A stretch of 64,000 nucleotides of DNA from Ahaetulla prasina (GCF_028640845.1 NC_080540.1:96956061-97020060), one strand, 5' to 3'. Shown: positions 33,221-45,917, counted from the first letter of the stretch. Program-made: numbers and translations. Notes: generated by a model from the letters alone, not told the origin.

Positions 33221-34283
33221 CAGTATCTATCTATTATATTTATGTGCCCAACAACTCCTGATGAAATGCAAGGTTTTAATGCTGATCAATATAGCTTTAA
33301 CTGGTTTAAGATTTCTCCTGCTATGAGTTTGCTACCCTGCCAGTATTTACAAAAATGACAGTGACAGGTCCTTCTAACTATTCCAAGGACCAGAGAAAGT
33401 TTAGAGTAGCGTGGGATGAGATGAAGCAACATGGCTGTTTGGTTTCACTCTTAGAAGCAAAAGGCCTAGGTTACCCAGCATAGTAGCTCTAAGGGAATGT
33501 TTGCTCGCATCTTCACTGAGGCAAAGATACCCTTCCAAGAATCTTACAGTTATACTTGACAGGCAAACATATCTTTATTCAAACCACAATTAAATGGAAC
33601 TTCTACTCACACATGACAGTCTTGTGTTCAAGAACATCTTTTAAGTCTTATTATTCTTTTACTTTTCTCCAAAAATGTTTATGTTTTATTTCTATTGTTC
33701 TTCATATTAAGAACAGTGCAAATTTGGTCCCCCAAAGTATTTGTTGTTCCTTTCTAGAATTGATCCTGATTACTAACAAGAGGATGGTTCATCCTAGGTT
33801 TACCTTTATCCTTTTTTAGAGTGATCTAAGATTTCTTAAGAATGACTGGAATGAAGGAATTCATTTAACCGATCTTATCTTTAAATGTGAAGAATAACCC
33901 ATAAACCTAAACTTTCACACAAGTTATTATACTGGGGTGTCTAATTAAATATTATTCTTCCTTTTCTCTCTCCCATTCTCTAGTCATCACTGAAGACTAA
34001 GCCTGCAACTTTTGAATGTTTTGCCATCAAGAGTAGGAGGAAAGTGGTGCATGTTAAGAACAGAAAAAAATATCAGTCATTCTTTACAATTTGAAGAATT
34101 GGAACAAAGATTTTTCTTCTTCCTTAACATTTCTGGTAAATTATTTATTTTTGCTTAAGTAAATACTTTATATGAATGTTGTCTGACTGATGACATGTCA
34201 TCAACTACATAGATAGATTCTTCCCCCCATGACAATTTGTCCCTAATTTGGTCCTTCAGGACTTCCATTAGTATAACCATCAC
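33221..34283. other. Unassigned sequence inside duplication copy 2
   Basis: Repeat of 28035-29097; no gene recognised. Confidence 0.55.
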
Positions 34284-37200
34284 CATTGTACCTGAGTCCA
34301 TCTACCTTGCTGCTGGTCAATAAGGCCCCCCTGATTTGCGACCTTATCCAGGGGGAGTCCGCGGACTTTATGGGCATTACGGAGACCTGGTTGGGCACGG
34401 AAGGGGGTGTTCCCCTGGTCAAACTGTGCCCTCCGGGTTTCCGTGCATTCCATCAACCAAGACCCCAAGGTAGGGGTGGGGGGGTGGCGGTTGTTATTAG
34501 GGAAAGTCTAGAGCCGAGGGAATCCACTGTGCCGCAGATAGCCGGTTGTGAATCCCTCTTTGTGAGGTGGGGCCATAGGAATCAGATGGGCTTGTTGATC
34601 ACATACCTGGCTCCTTGCTGCGTGACTACAGCCCTACCTGAGTTGTTGGAGGTGCTTGCCGGAGTGGCAGTTGAGACCCCCAGACTTATGGTCATGGGGG
34701 ATTTCAACCTGCCATCGACTGGCTTGTCATCGACAGCAGCTCGGGAGTTCCAGGCTTCCATGACAGCCTTGTACCTGATTCAAGTAACTGATGGCCCTAC
34801 GCACAGTGGGGGAGGCGCACTGGACTTGATTTATATCTCTGGACAGTAATTAAATGATCTGGAATTAGGAGATTTAGTAATAGAACCTGTGTCATGGTCA
34901 GATCATTTTCTCCTTCGCCTGGACTTTTGGACCGCTACTCACCACCGCAGGGAGATGGAACCAATGTGTTGGTTCCATCCCAGGCACCTGATGGACCCTG
35001 AGAGGTTCCTGATGGAGCTTGGGCCGATCCCTGAGGATATGGCCCACGGCACGGCTGAAGAACTAGTTGTGGCCTGGGAACAGGCTGTGGCTGGGGCTTT
35101 GCACAGTGTTGCGCCTTTGCGGCCTCTGACCCGGTGTAGATCTCAACTGGCCCCTCTGTTCTCTGAGGGGCTGAGGGAGATGAAACGCTGGAGAAGACGC
35201 CTAGAGAGTACCTGGAGGTCCAGCCGTTCCGAAGCTGACCGGACACTAGTTAGGTCTTATTCTAAGACCTACCTAGTGGCATTGAGGGAGGCGAAGCGTT
35301 CTTATGTTTCCACCCTCATTGCGTCGGCAGATAACCGCCTGGCCACCCTGTTTCGGGTGACCCGCTCTCTCCTTCATCAGGAGGGGCAGGATGACCCCTT
35401 GCAGGGATGTGCCGAGGAGTTTAGTGGTTATCTATACGATAAAATCGTACAGCTTTGGGATAGTTTGGACCAAAATTGTGATGATCCAAGTGAGAGGACG
35501 GAGACGCATCTTGTTGAGGTTGTTTGGGATGAGTTTGACCCTGTGGCTCTCGAGAACGTGGACAGGTTATTGAGGAAGTTACATGCCACCACATGTTTAC
35601 TGGACCCGTGTCCCTCCTGGTTGGTACTGGCCACTCAGGAGGTGACACGAGGCTGGCTCCGGGGAATCATTAACGCTTCCTTGTTGGAAGGAGTTTTCCC
35701 CGCCGCCTTGAAAGAGGCGGTGGTGAGACCCCTCCTCAAGAAGCCTTCCCTGGACCCAGCTATTTTGGGAAATTATCGTCCTGTCTCCAACCTTCGCTTT
35801 GTTGCATGGCAGCTACCCCAGTACCTGGATGAAGCTGTCTATCTAGACCCGTTCCAGTCCAGCTTCCGGTCCGGATATAGTACGGAGACAGCTTTGGTCG
35901 CGTTGATGGATGACCTCTGGGGGCCAGGGACAGGGGTTGTTCCTCTGCCCTGGTCCTGTTAGATCTCTCAGCGGCTTTTGATACCATCGACCATAGTATC
36001 TTGCTGCACCGGTTGGAGAGTTTGGGAGTGGGAGGCACCGTTTATCGGTGGTTCTCCTCCTATCTCTCTGACCAGTGGCAGACGGTGTTGACAGGGGGGC
36101 AGAGATCGACCGCGAGGCGCCTTACTTGTGGGGTGCCTCAGGGGTCGATCCTCTTGCCTCTCCTGTTCAACATCTATATGAAGCCGCTGGGCGAGGTCAT
36201 CAGTGGCTTTGGGGTGAGATACCAACTGTACGCTGATGACACGCAGCTGTACTTTTCCACCCCGGGCCACCCCAACAAAGCTGTTGAAGTGCTGTCCCGG
36301 TGCTTGGAAGCCGTACGGGTCTGGATGGGGAGAAACAGGCTCAAGCTCAATCCCTCCAAGATGGAGTGGCTGTGGATGCCGGCACCCCGGTATAGCCAGC
36401 TGCAACCACAGCTGACTGTTGGGGGCGAGTCATTGGCCCCAATGGAAAGGGTGCGCAACTTGGGTGTTCTCCTGGATGGACGCTGTCGTTTGAAGACCAT
36501 TTGACGGCCGTCTCCAGGAGAGCTTTCTATCAGGTTCGCCTGGTTCGTCAGTTGCGCCCCTTCCTTGACCGGGATGCCTTATGCACGGACACTCATGCTC
36601 TTGTCACCTCTTGTTTGGATTATTGCAATGCTCTCTACATGTGGCTCCCCTTGAAGTGCACTCGGAGGCTCCAGTTAGTTCAGAATGCAGCTGCGCGGGT
36701 GATAGAGGGAGCCACACGCAGTTCCCATGTAACACCTCTCCTGCACCGACTGCACTGGCTGCCTGTGGTCTTTTGAGTGCACTTTAAGGTCCTGGTTACT
36801 ACATTTAAGGCGCTCCATGGCTTAGGGCCTGGGTACTTACGGGACCGCCTGCTGTTACCTCATGCCTCCCACCGACCCGTACGCTTGCACAGAGAGGGAC
36901 TTCTCAGGGTGCCGTCCGCCAAGCAATGTCGGCTGGCGGCCCCCAGGGGAAGATCCTTCTCTGTGGGGGCTCCTACCCTTTGGAACAAACTCCCCCCTAG
37001 TTTGCGTCAATTGCCTGACCTTCGGACCTTCCGCCGCGAACTGAAAACGCATCTATTCATTCAAGCGGGACTGGCTTAAATTTTAAACTTTTAAATTTTT
37101 AAATTTTTAATCTTTAAATATTAACTTTAATTGGGGTTGTAATTTTATGAATTTCTTAGGGTTTTTAAGTCTAAACATTTTAAATTTTTTGGCCAATTAT

Positions 37201-37307
37201 TGAATAAGTTTTTTAATTCTCTGTTTTAATTGTACTTTGTTATTGTTTTATATTGGCTGTACACCGCCCTGAGTCCTTCGGGAGAAGGGCGGTATAAAAA
37301 TCTAACA

Positions 37308-37391
<84 letters not shown>
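34284..37391 (+). mobile_element. CR1 family C LINE, copy 2 of the duplication
   Basis: Same truncation point, hairpin (37263-37295) and tail type as 29098-32184, with a longer (AAT)n run. It keeps the 9 bp (36436-36444) that copy 1 lacks; the related CR1 copies at 41047 and 52111 also have these bases, so copy 2 is ancestral at that site. Confidence 0.85.
34286..37079 (+). pseudogene. CR1 ORF2 (endonuclease-RT), broken, copy 2
   Basis: Same domain order and shared lesions as the copy at 29100-31884: a TAA at 34847, an RT deletion near 35804, phase changes near 35926 and 36485, and a TGA at 36774. Coding differences noticed from copy 1 are Ala to Pro near 34462, Arg to His near 35507, Glu to Lys near 36276 and Glu to Lys near 36986. 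Not functional. Confidence 0.85.
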
Positions 37392-37595
37392 TCTCTTCTT
37401 TTTCCTTTCACCTTTTCCAATACTAGAACCTTCTTCAAAGAGTTAGGTCTCCATACTATAGATCTTAGGTGGGATAATTTGATCCTGGCTTTATGTATCC
37501 TGAGTTTGTCCAATGATTGATTTGTTTGTTTCCTCATCCAAATAGCCTATACAGATAGGGCATAATTAAGAGTCAGTTAAGAGAACCAAAGTAAT

Positions 37596-37711
37596 GTAAA
37601 GTAAGGGCACAAACATGCCTACCGTTCCTGTCCTATTGTTTTTCTTCATATATATGTTTATATACTATATAATCTTTTTGTGTGATGCTTATGTATATTG
37701 TTATGACAAAA

Positions 37712-37762
<51 letters not shown>

Positions 37763-37764
37763 AT
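37596..37764 (+). mobile_element. LINE family A 3' tail, duplication copy 2
   Basis: Counterpart of 32396-32565, with an AAAT tail shorter by two units. Confidence 0.75.
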
Positions 37765-38457
37765 GTTGAAACAAAAAGAGCAATAGGATCTGTACCTATT
37801 GGTGTTTTATGACAGTCATTTCAGTTGTGCCCCAATGCTAACAGTTTCTTTTTTTTTTTTTTTAATAAAAAGTTTTATTTTTACAATCATATCAAATAAT
37901 TCATCCAATGTACAGTTATATACAATTAGTCGGGCTTGCCCAGTCACCACCCCCCTTTTTAACACTCTTCCCTCTTCTACCTTCTTTTACTTTCCAAACC
38001 TTCCTCTCCTTCTCTTATCTACATCCGCTCCTCCCTCCACCCTACACCTTCCTTCTCCCTCTACTATCCCTCTTCCTTCCTCTTCTCCTCTTTCCTACCT
38101 CCTACTCTCTTTTCTCCTCCTCACCGTTCTAAAATGGTAACTATGCAGACCCGACCCTACATTAATTATATTTCTTCAATAATCCCTGTACATTAACCAT
38201 CACTCCATCTCTACCAACCCCCCAATTCCCTCCCTTGCCCCCACCCCCCATCCCGACTTCCCAGAACAAAATGCAGGGTATCAAAACTAACAATCATAAT
38301 CCAAAATAATTCCTAAATTATAATCTCTAGTCACACCACACTTAGTCACACTCTCAATTCCCCTCTCCTTCAAAAATATATCTAATACAAAATATTTCCT
38401 AAATTTACTCATATGCTATTCGATATTTTTTTTATCTGATACTTATTTTAAATATAA

Positions 38458-38959
38458 TCAATCCACATTTTCCATTCTAAAATATTTTTCTAGTGTATAG
38501 TCTTTCAAGTAAGCGGAGATTTTTGTCATCTCTGCCAGATTTGATACTTTGAGTGTCCATTCTTCGATTGTAGGTAATTCTTCTTTCTTCCAATACTGAG
38601 CAATCAAAAGTCTTGCGACTGTTATTAAGTTCAAAATCAATTTAGTCTCTATAGCTGTATAGTCCATAATTATTCCTAGTAGAAAGAACTGCGGAGTAAA
38701 CTTAATCTTTTTTTTCAAAATATTCTGCATGATCCACCATACTTTAATCCAAAATGCTTTAACTTTTTTACAAGTCCACCATATATGGTAATAAGTAGCA
38801 TCTTCACAATCGCATCTCCAACATTTAGCAAGATCTAATATATGTTTCTTGTAAACAGGTAATGTCATTTTTAAATTGTTTCAAATAATGAAATACTTTC
38901 CTTCTCTTCTGCGGTGAATTCAGGCCATTAACATTCCAAGATAATAGTTTAATTGCCAT
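38458..38959 (-). pseudogene. L1 ORF2: endonuclease start joined to C-terminus
   Basis: ORF2 begins at 38959 with MAIKLLSWNVNGLNSPQKRR, the L1 endonuclease N-terminus, and runs about 30 codons to LQETYI. Sequence then passes at about 38868-38875 into the C-terminal region (38458-38868), which has the Cys-rich CWRCDCEDATYYHIWWTC motif and ends EKYFRMENVD. The join changes frame. Everything between, including the catalytic endonuclease residues and RT, is absent. Confidence 0.85.
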
Positions 38960-40109
38960 TATCGCCCAAGGAAACATTTGGAACACCAGCCACAGATCAC
39001 ATTTTACTTTAGGCCTTGCTCCTCCCACTGTTTCCGTTGTAGTAGTTGCCAGTTGTTGTTGTGCCTTCATCTCTTGTTCCTTGCGTTTAGCAGCAGCTCT
39101 TGTCAGCCTTTGTTCTTTTGAATCTAAACCCGTCGTAGGTATTTCCAACACTTGTAATAAATCTTCTTCCATCACAATCTGTTCTTGTACCTGCTTCACT
39201 TCTCTTCCTTCACTTCAGCCTCCTTCTTCTAGCTTCCAATGGGGGAAGACTTCCAACTTTTAATACCTCAACATAAAATTCTCTTGCTTTTCCAACCGTA
39301 TTGAAACGATGTACTTTCCCTGCATAATATACTATTATACCAGTTGGAATATCCCATCTATATTCAATCTGATGTTTTTTAAGTTCATTCACCAGGAAGG
39401 CAAATTCCTTCCTAGCCCTTAACATTTTGGTGGAATTTCCTTTAATATCAAAATATCTTGACCAGCAATCTGAATCTTCTCCCCTTATATGAAGCTTGCA
39501 AAATCTGATTTCTCACTGTTCTGTTTGTAAAATAAATAACAACATCCCTTGGCAACTTTTTTGCCTTGCTATCCAAGAATTCACACGATATATTTTATCA
39601 ATTTGATAAGCCACATCTGCTGGACGAGCTGCTAATATCTCAGCAAATACTTCAGAAAAATTTCCTTAAATTCTCTTCCTTATTTTCTTTCAAACCTCGA
39701 ATTCTAAGAGCAAATTCCATATTTCTATATTGTATCAAAACTATTTCATCCTCTGTTTTTCCATTTTACTTTGAAATTCATCCATTTTATTTTCTAATTT
39801 TAAATTATGTTGCTTAATTTCTTCAACCTCCTCTTCCAATAAAATCACATTCGTTGCCAAACTTTGTACTGCCATTACAAATCCTTCTTTAACTTCTTTA
39901 TTTCCCACTTGAATTTCTGATATCTGCTCTTTCATTTCAGACATCTCATCAGTTATTACTTTAAATTTTTCTTCTATAAAGCCTTTTAAGTTCTCTTGTA
40001 ACGCCTCTAAATTCAATGTTCTAGTCTCTGCTGTATGAGCTGGAGAGGCACCAGCTGATAAAGTTCCAGAGCTCTTTGTTACAGTAGACTTTAATTGTTT
40101 GGCTGCCAT
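38960..40109 (-). pseudogene. L1 ORF1 (RNA-binding protein), frame-broken
   Basis: The start at 40109 opens MAAKQLKSTVTKSSG and leads into a heptad-rich coiled coil (roughly residues 30-120, rich in Glu, Lys, Leu and Val). The RRM region (39426-39740) lies in other phases. A C-terminal-domain frame at 39210-39425 has IEYRWDIPTGIIVYYAG. The tail, with DSKEQRLTRAAAKRKEQE, is in frame with the ORF2 start. L1 ORF1 trimers coat the LINE RNA. Several phase changes break this copy. Confidence 0.75.
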
Positions 40110-41046
40110 CTTCTATAAAATTATTTATTTATTTATTTCCAACTTAATATTCACTTTAAATCTTCTTAACCTCTAAGAAACACAGTCTTTTAAAGCAGTA
40201 TTTAAAAATCTCCCCTAGATTCTATCAGCAGGCAGCAAAGAGTTAAAGAGTAAAAGCAGCAAGTAACATGCAAATTACCAACTGCAGAACGCTGAAAGTA
40301 TCACTTTCGCTTTCCACTCGTTAACTTGTTAACAATTCGCCTCCATTTTTTTACTGTTTTCAAGCTTGTTACAAAGTATCGGGGAATCGGCTTGGCTACT
40401 TGCATAAAGTTCTCCCACTTTCGTTCTGTCCGGTATAATCCTTTATTGTCCAAAATAAATCTCGGCGTTTGGTCGTGGTGATTGGTTCCGCCAAAGCAGA
40501 AGAATCCTCGGATCTGGAGCACTTCGGGTTACTGGAGGGAACTTAACCCTTCAAACCCCTTTTTTCTCAGGGGCTTTAGGGAAATTCAACCTCTGCCCTC
40601 AGCTCACCACCTTCTCCTTCTCCCGAAGAGGGGGTTTTCCGAACTGCTGGACAGCAGATTTAAGCTGTCCTAGCGATTCCACATAATCCAGAGGTTGGTG
40701 ATCGTAAAGATCACCGCCATCACCTACGGTGCCAAACCGGAAGTCAATGCTAACAGTTTCAATGAGGACATTTTCTATGAAAAAAAGAGAAGATAGTAAC
40801 TCCACATAAAGATCACATAGGTTGGATTCAGACCATTCACCTAGTATTTTTACCCACTTCAATAGCTGTTTGCTTGTTTGTTTGTTTTAAAAATAACTTA
40901 AAAGGCTCTAAGAACTCAAAATCCCTGACCTGAAGTTTATAACCAGTTATTGGGCCAGGTAAGAAAAAATACCATATCCCTTTAAGGAAATGTAAGGAGA
41001 CTGACATTTTAGGGTGAAAGAGTTGCATATCCATCCCCCGCCCCAA

Positions 41047-42411
41047 CATTTATTTATTTATTTATTTATTTATTCAAATTTATATACCGCCCTATCTCCC
41101 GAAGGACTCAGGGCGGTGTACAGGCATCTAAAAAACATATAAATACAATATAAAACAATTAAAAAACTGATTCTAAAAAGCCCGTAAATTTAGAATTAAA
41201 ATATCAAGTAAAACCCAATTTAAAAACCAATAATTTAAAATCTAGCTCAGCCCTGCACAATTAAATAAATACGTTTTAAGCCCGCGGCGGAAGGTCCGGA
41301 GGTCCGAGAGCTGACGAAGTCTGGGGGGTAGTTCATTCCAGAGGGTGGGGGCCCCCACAGAGAAGGCCCTTCCCCTGGGTGTCGCCAGACGACATTGCCG
41401 CGCCGACGGCACCCTGAGGAGACCCTCTCTGTGAGAGCGCACGGGTCGGTGAGAGATATTCGGTAGCAGTAGGCGGTCCCGTAAGTAACCCGGCCCAATG
41501 CCATGGAGCGCTTTAAAGGTGGTCACCAAAACCTTGAAGCGCACCCGGAAAGCCACAGGTAGCCAGTGCAGCCTGCGCAGGATGGTGTTATCACGGGAGC
41601 CACGGGGGCTCCATCTATCACCAGCGCAGCCGCATTCTGGACTAACTGCAGCCTCCGGATGCCCTTCAAGGGAGCCCCATGTAGAGAGCATTGCAGTAAT
41701 CCAGGCGAGGCGTCACGAGTGCGTGGTGACCGTGCATAGGGCATCCCGGTCCAGAAAGGGGCGCAACTGGCGTACCAGGCGAACCTGGTAGAACGCTCTC
41801 CTGGAGACGGCCGTCAAATGGTCTTCTAGAGACAGCCGTTCATCCAGGAGGGCGCCTAAGTTGCGGACCCTTTCCATCGGGGCCAATGACTCGCCACCGA
41901 TGGTCAGCCGCGGATTTAGCTGACTGTATCGGGATGCCGGCACCCACAGCCACTCTGTCTTGGAGGGATTGAGCTTGAGCCTATTTCTCCCCATCCAGAC
42001 CCGTACGGCCTCCAGGCACCGGGACAGCCCTTGATAACCGTTGGGGTGGTCCGGTGTAGAAAAGTACAGCTGGGTGTCATCCGCATACAGCTGGTACTTC
42101 ACACCGAAACCACTGATGATCTCACCCAGCGGCTTCATGTAGATGTTGAACAGAAGGGGCGAGAGGATCGACCCCTGCGGCACCCCACAAGTGAGGCGCC
42201 TCGGGGCCGACCTCTGCCCCCCCGTCAACACCGACTGCGACCGGTCGGAGAGATAGGAGGAGAACCACCGATAAACGGTGCCTCCCACTCCCAATCCCTC
42301 CAACCGGCGCAGCAGGATACCATGGTCGATGGTATCGAAAGCCGCTGAGAGGTCTAATAGGACCAGGGCAGAGGAGCAACCCCTGTCCCTGGCCCTCCAG
42401 AGATCATCATG
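41047..42411 (-). mobile_element. CR1 family C LINE, 5'-truncated
   Basis: Minus-strand copy with an AAAT-type tail (41047-41075), a terminal hairpin (about 41086-41118) and ORF2 from the RT palm to the end. Homology to the copy at 52111-54266 stops near 42411, inside DDLWRARDRG. The sequence beyond (42412-42606) is open in the same frame but not CR1. Confidence 0.8.
41242..42411 (-). pseudogene. CR1 ORF2 remnant, RT palm to C-terminus
   Basis: From 42411 the frame reads SSALVLLDLSAAFDTIDHG, SGVP-type GVPQGSILSPLLFNIYMK and LYADDTQLYFSTP, and it stays open to 41713. The C-terminal part (41242-41691) continues in another frame with TLWNELPPRLRQLSDLRTFR, ending LFNCAGLS. One frame break near 41700-41720 is the main lesion, so the RT core itself is well kept. 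5'-truncated, with no endonuclease. Confidence 0.8.
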
Positions 42412-43325
42412 GTGTAGCTCCCAAGAATGGGTTTGAAAGGCATGCTTGTCCTTGCAAAGGCAGGTCTGGAGATCCACAAAAAGCAATAAGAAACAGTTTG
42501 GGCAAAGCTTTGCGGGAGAAAAAGGGTGGATGGTGGGTTTCCCCCCCTTCCGCACACTCATATCTTCCAAATCTTTTTGGGTGAAATAGGGAGGGAGTTC
42601 ATACATTGGTGGATCAAGTTGCCAATATAATTTTAAAGAATGGTCATTTCTATCAATTTATAAGCTTTGATAGAAAACTCACAGGGCAGTTAAACTGCCA
42701 TTCTACCTTTGCTTATTGATTGCTAGAAAATTCACAACACTGCCTGTCAAAAGCATAAGCCCTGGTATGATATAGATTTTCCATTTTACTTAATTGTTTC
42801 ACCACAATCACTATCAACCTGTAAAAGATTCTGTAGCACAAGAAAGGCAGATTAGTCAGTGAAGAAAAAGCATCACTTTTGTTTGTGTATGAATCACCAT
42901 GTCAAGGAAAACTTTTTAGTAATGTCAATTATCCGTGGGGGTATCACTTTTAGCATTTGAATACGTTCAGCCTCCCTGCTAGGAGCTCTGTTGTTGTTGT
43001 TGTTGTTTTTAAGAAGAAATGTATAATATTATAGCACTGGAGACTGCAAGCAGAGAGGAAAATTGGTGAAAATTGCTCCCTCCCTTTCTGCTGTGGGAAC
43101 TTCCTGACACAAATGATTTATCGTGTCTTCATAGATTCCCTACCATTGTTGTGTAATTTGGCACAGTGATGTTTGGAAGAAAGATGCTGTAAGTTGCTAA
43201 TGGGAAAATTACTTGAGGGAAATGCTTAGAAAACTCTACTGTCATCCACAAAACTTTCTTACCCAACCTAGCCTGTTTCTCTTAAGTTATTTCTCACCTA
43301 TGAGTACCATCTCATTCACAAACAG
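42412..43325. other. Intergenic sequence with a short GTT run
   Basis: A short (GTT)n run lies at about 42990-43007. No gene is supported. Confidence 0.5.
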
Positions 43326-43555
43326 GCTATTGACCTCACCCCATTCCTAAGAGGACCATAAGGGGCGTGCATAAGCGCACAAACGTGCCTACCGTTCCTG
43401 TCCTATTGTTTTTTTTCTTTTCTTCTTCCTATATATATGCTTATACCTCCTTATGTTTACTCATATATGTGTTTATATACTATATAATCTTTTTGTATGA
43501 TACCTACATATATTGTTGTGACAAAATAAAATAAATAAAATAAATAAATAAATAA
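43326..43555 (+). mobile_element. LINE family A 3' end
   Basis: Starts at the final ORF2 codons (ATTGACCTCACCCCATTCCT, compare 4569-4588), then the GTGCCTACCGTTCCTGTCC signature and a TTGTGACAAAATAAAATAAA tail. Confidence 0.8.
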
Positions 43556-43865
43556 ACTAAAAACTGCCACAGAGACTCCTGGTGACTCACATGGACATAT
43601 TCATGCAGTCAGCAGTGTCTGATCTGCAACCATGTTTTTACATAAACTGTATCTCATTTTACCCTATTTAGTGCTGCTCCTTTAATGTTTAAAATCTCTT
43701 GCATTTTTACTGTGATTGCTTAGAGTACCTCAAATCATAGCTTTGAACTTGAGAACTCAGAAATTTAGGAACAGAGTGAGATAAGAAACAAAAACATTTC
43801 CTTATAAAATTGGGAGTAGGAATGTATTAGGAGATGATTAAGAGTATGTTACATCTATTGATCAC

Positions 43866-44060
43866 TCATTCAGTGATAGGACTAAATGTGTGGTACTTAT
43901 GACTGGTCTTTAAAGTTGCAGCCATCCCAGCACCCCTGTGGTCACATGATTGCAATCAAGATGCTTGAGGCTCACATGTGTGTCTCATACATACTCATGT
44001 GATTGCCATTTATGACCTTCCATAACGGCTTCCATAAACAAAGTGTAGAGTGAAACTAGA
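43866..44060. repeat. Diverged interspersed repeat fragment (as at 2166-2524)
   Basis: Contains GTGGTACTTATGACTGG, also present near 2238, with GTGGTCACATGATTGC and CATTTATGACC. Class unknown. Confidence 0.4.
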
Positions 44061-44130
44061 AGGGAAGGTCACAAGACACTTCTATAACTTGGTTATAGAA
44101 TTCTTTCACTTTGCTCCCACTCTTTCTTTC

Positions 44131-44220
44131 TTTTTTATTTATTTATTTATTTGTCAAACACGTATAAGATAACAGAAATAAGTATAAACATGATTATGAA
44201 TACAGGATAAGGATACGAAT
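44131..44220 (-). mobile_element. LINE family A tail fragment
   Basis: TTTATTTATTTATTTGTCAA followed by the terminal 3' UTR of family A in reverse. Very short copy. Confidence 0.55.
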
Positions 44221-45480
44221 ACATTTTTCTTCCAAGGACCTCAACTACAAAATATAAGATCCACACATGCACCTTCAGCCCTCCAATGTGGAAGGTTGTC
44301 CTCTTTGGTGGATTTCTTAAGCACTCTTCCACTCAGCATCCTGGACAGGGGACCCAGCTACAACTCTCGATTCTACCTGCAGTTGTAATGAGGCCACTGC
44401 GAGCCAAGTCCTCTCTGAGCTATCTTTCTTGGTGCTTGGATAATCTAACCAAGTGAGGTATATGTGCCACCCAGTCCACTCTTGCCCATTTTTATAAATC
44501 CCTTCCCCTGCAAGTCTTCCCGCATCCAGTGGCCTCTACAAAAATAAATAACAAAGAGGTCAGTTTTCCTATTCTCAGTATTAGCTCCTATAATCAAAAT
44601 AGAAGAGCATTTTCAAAAAAACCAAAGAACTCTTCTGTTCTCCGGTTTCCTCTTAGTCAAGCAGTGACAGTTTTACTGCAGAATACAGTTCAATAAACCT
44701 AAATGAAATATTTCTTTTGATACTTATAGAGCCCAAAGGGTCATTTTCTCTCATATTTTTTTGTCAGAGGAATATATCATTCTAGAATTAAAGCTTCCAA
44801 TGAGCCAGAAATCTTCCAGTGTTCGTGGCTGTTGTTATTGCTACCATGATTATACCACATTATTCTCTAATTCCCTTCTGTCCTCTCATCTCCACCTCAT
44901 TTATATCAGCGCAGAAATGAACAGTACACTTTAAAATGTATTAAACAAATGACTACGATTTAACAGGAATAAATTGGCAGCTTTTCAAATTCATTTTAAG
45001 GACTTATATCCCTCTTTTATGGCAGTAAAAAAATTCCAAAGCAATATACAATAACAAAGTAAAGCACAACTGAAGGGGGAATAAAAAACTAACTGCAAAA
45101 ACAATGACAGATGTAAGCATGCTTGCAAGCCAAGTCTAATAACATGGATGAGCAAGGATGACAGCTTATAAAAGATTCCCACAGATCAAATCAAGATTAC
45201 TCTTCACAGGGGAAAAAAGGGGGGAATAAAAAACAGACCTCTGCGGCATTGCAAATTCTGAATGTGTTTCCTCTGAAGTTAAACCTCTTCTGTTCAGCGG
45301 GTTCATAATTAAGTCATTGTTCCGCTTTATTTTGCACTGGTCAGCTGCAGCTGGGATTGTGTCTCTGCATTTTAGGACTATGGTTGACATTTGCATTACA
45401 ATTGCATTATAAGGTAATAGATTTTTCCTTGCTAGAGGTGTGACAGAGGTTGGATGGTGATCTGTTAGGGATGATATATA
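44221..45480. other. Intergenic sequence, nothing recognised
   Basis: No gene or known repeat is supported. Confidence 0.5.
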
Positions 45481-45488
45481 CCTGAATT

Positions 45489-45689
45489 CAAGGGTGAAAT
45501 TCACTTACCTTCGCTACCGGTTCACAAATGTGAGTGCATGTGCCTCCTCCACGCATGCACAGAGCCTTCTGTGCATGCGCAGAGGTCAAAAATGAGATGT
45601 GATGACATTCAGGTGGGTGAGCGGATCCTCCCACTGTCGGTGTTACCTGTTCACCCAAGCCGGATAGAACCAGCTGAATTTCACCACTG
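45489..45689. mobile_element. hAT-like MITE, family E, 201-bp type, copy 6
   Basis: Opens CAAGGGTGAAATTCAC and closes GAATTTCACCACTG. The 8-bp duplication cctgaatt is perfect (45481-45488 and 45690-45697). The centre holds GCATGCACAG/GCATGCGCAG words not found in the longer copies, so this is a distinct size class. Confidence 0.85.
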
Positions 45690-45840
45690 CCTGAATTCTT
45701 CCACTGAGTTGGAGTTGCACTAGATGATTTCCCAGATCCTTTCATCCCTAATATTATATTCATAAAGATTTGCAGCCTCTACAAAGGATGCAATACATTG
45801 CTTTTTCATCCTTGCCTTATTAATGACATAATAACATTAA

Positions 45841-45906
45841 AGCACCGCCCCCTAGAGTCGGCAACGACTAGCACGTATGTGCGAGGGGAACCTTTACCTT
45901 TACCTT
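45841..45906 (+). mobile_element. 5'-truncated Sauria-type SINE
   Basis: Only the last 66 bp or so of the SINE (AGCACCGCCCCCTAGAGTCG through CCTTTACCTTTACC). It lies between direct repeats taacattaaag at 45832-45842 and 45907-45917; the first overlaps the SINE start by two bases. Confidence 0.8.
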
Positions 45907-45917
45907 TAACATTAAAG

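Larger units (their letters stand above)
33108..38312. repeat. Tandem duplication of about 5.2 kb, copy 2
   Basis: Direct repeat of 27894-33111, 5,205 bp. Outside microsatellites I noticed about five substitutions and one 9-bp indel over the CR1, and a cluster of differences in the C/T-rich L1 3' UTR (about 38025-38125). Beyond 38312 the L1 continues, whereas copy 1 stops. Confidence 0.9.
37849..40744 (-). mobile_element. L1 LINE with both ends and target duplication, ORF2 mostly deleted
   Basis: A 2,896-bp minus-strand L1 flanked by a perfect 16-bp target duplication, caatgctaacagtttc (37833-37848 and 40745-40760). It has a poly(A) tail (poly(T) here), a 3' UTR, the last part of ORF2, the first part of the endonuclease, a broken ORF1 and a 5' UTR of about 630 bp that starts ACTTCCGGTTTGGC. 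The other L1 here carries a similar ACTTCCGGTGGCGCC at 56909. About 3 kb of ORF2, including all of RT, is missing at about 38868. A normal L1 would be roughly 6 kb. Confidence 0.9.

Noticed and set aside
42412..42606. N-terminal extension of the CR1 frame (MYELPPYFTQKDLEDMS...)
   Set aside because: CR1 homology ends near 42411; the extension is flanking DNA that happens to stay open.
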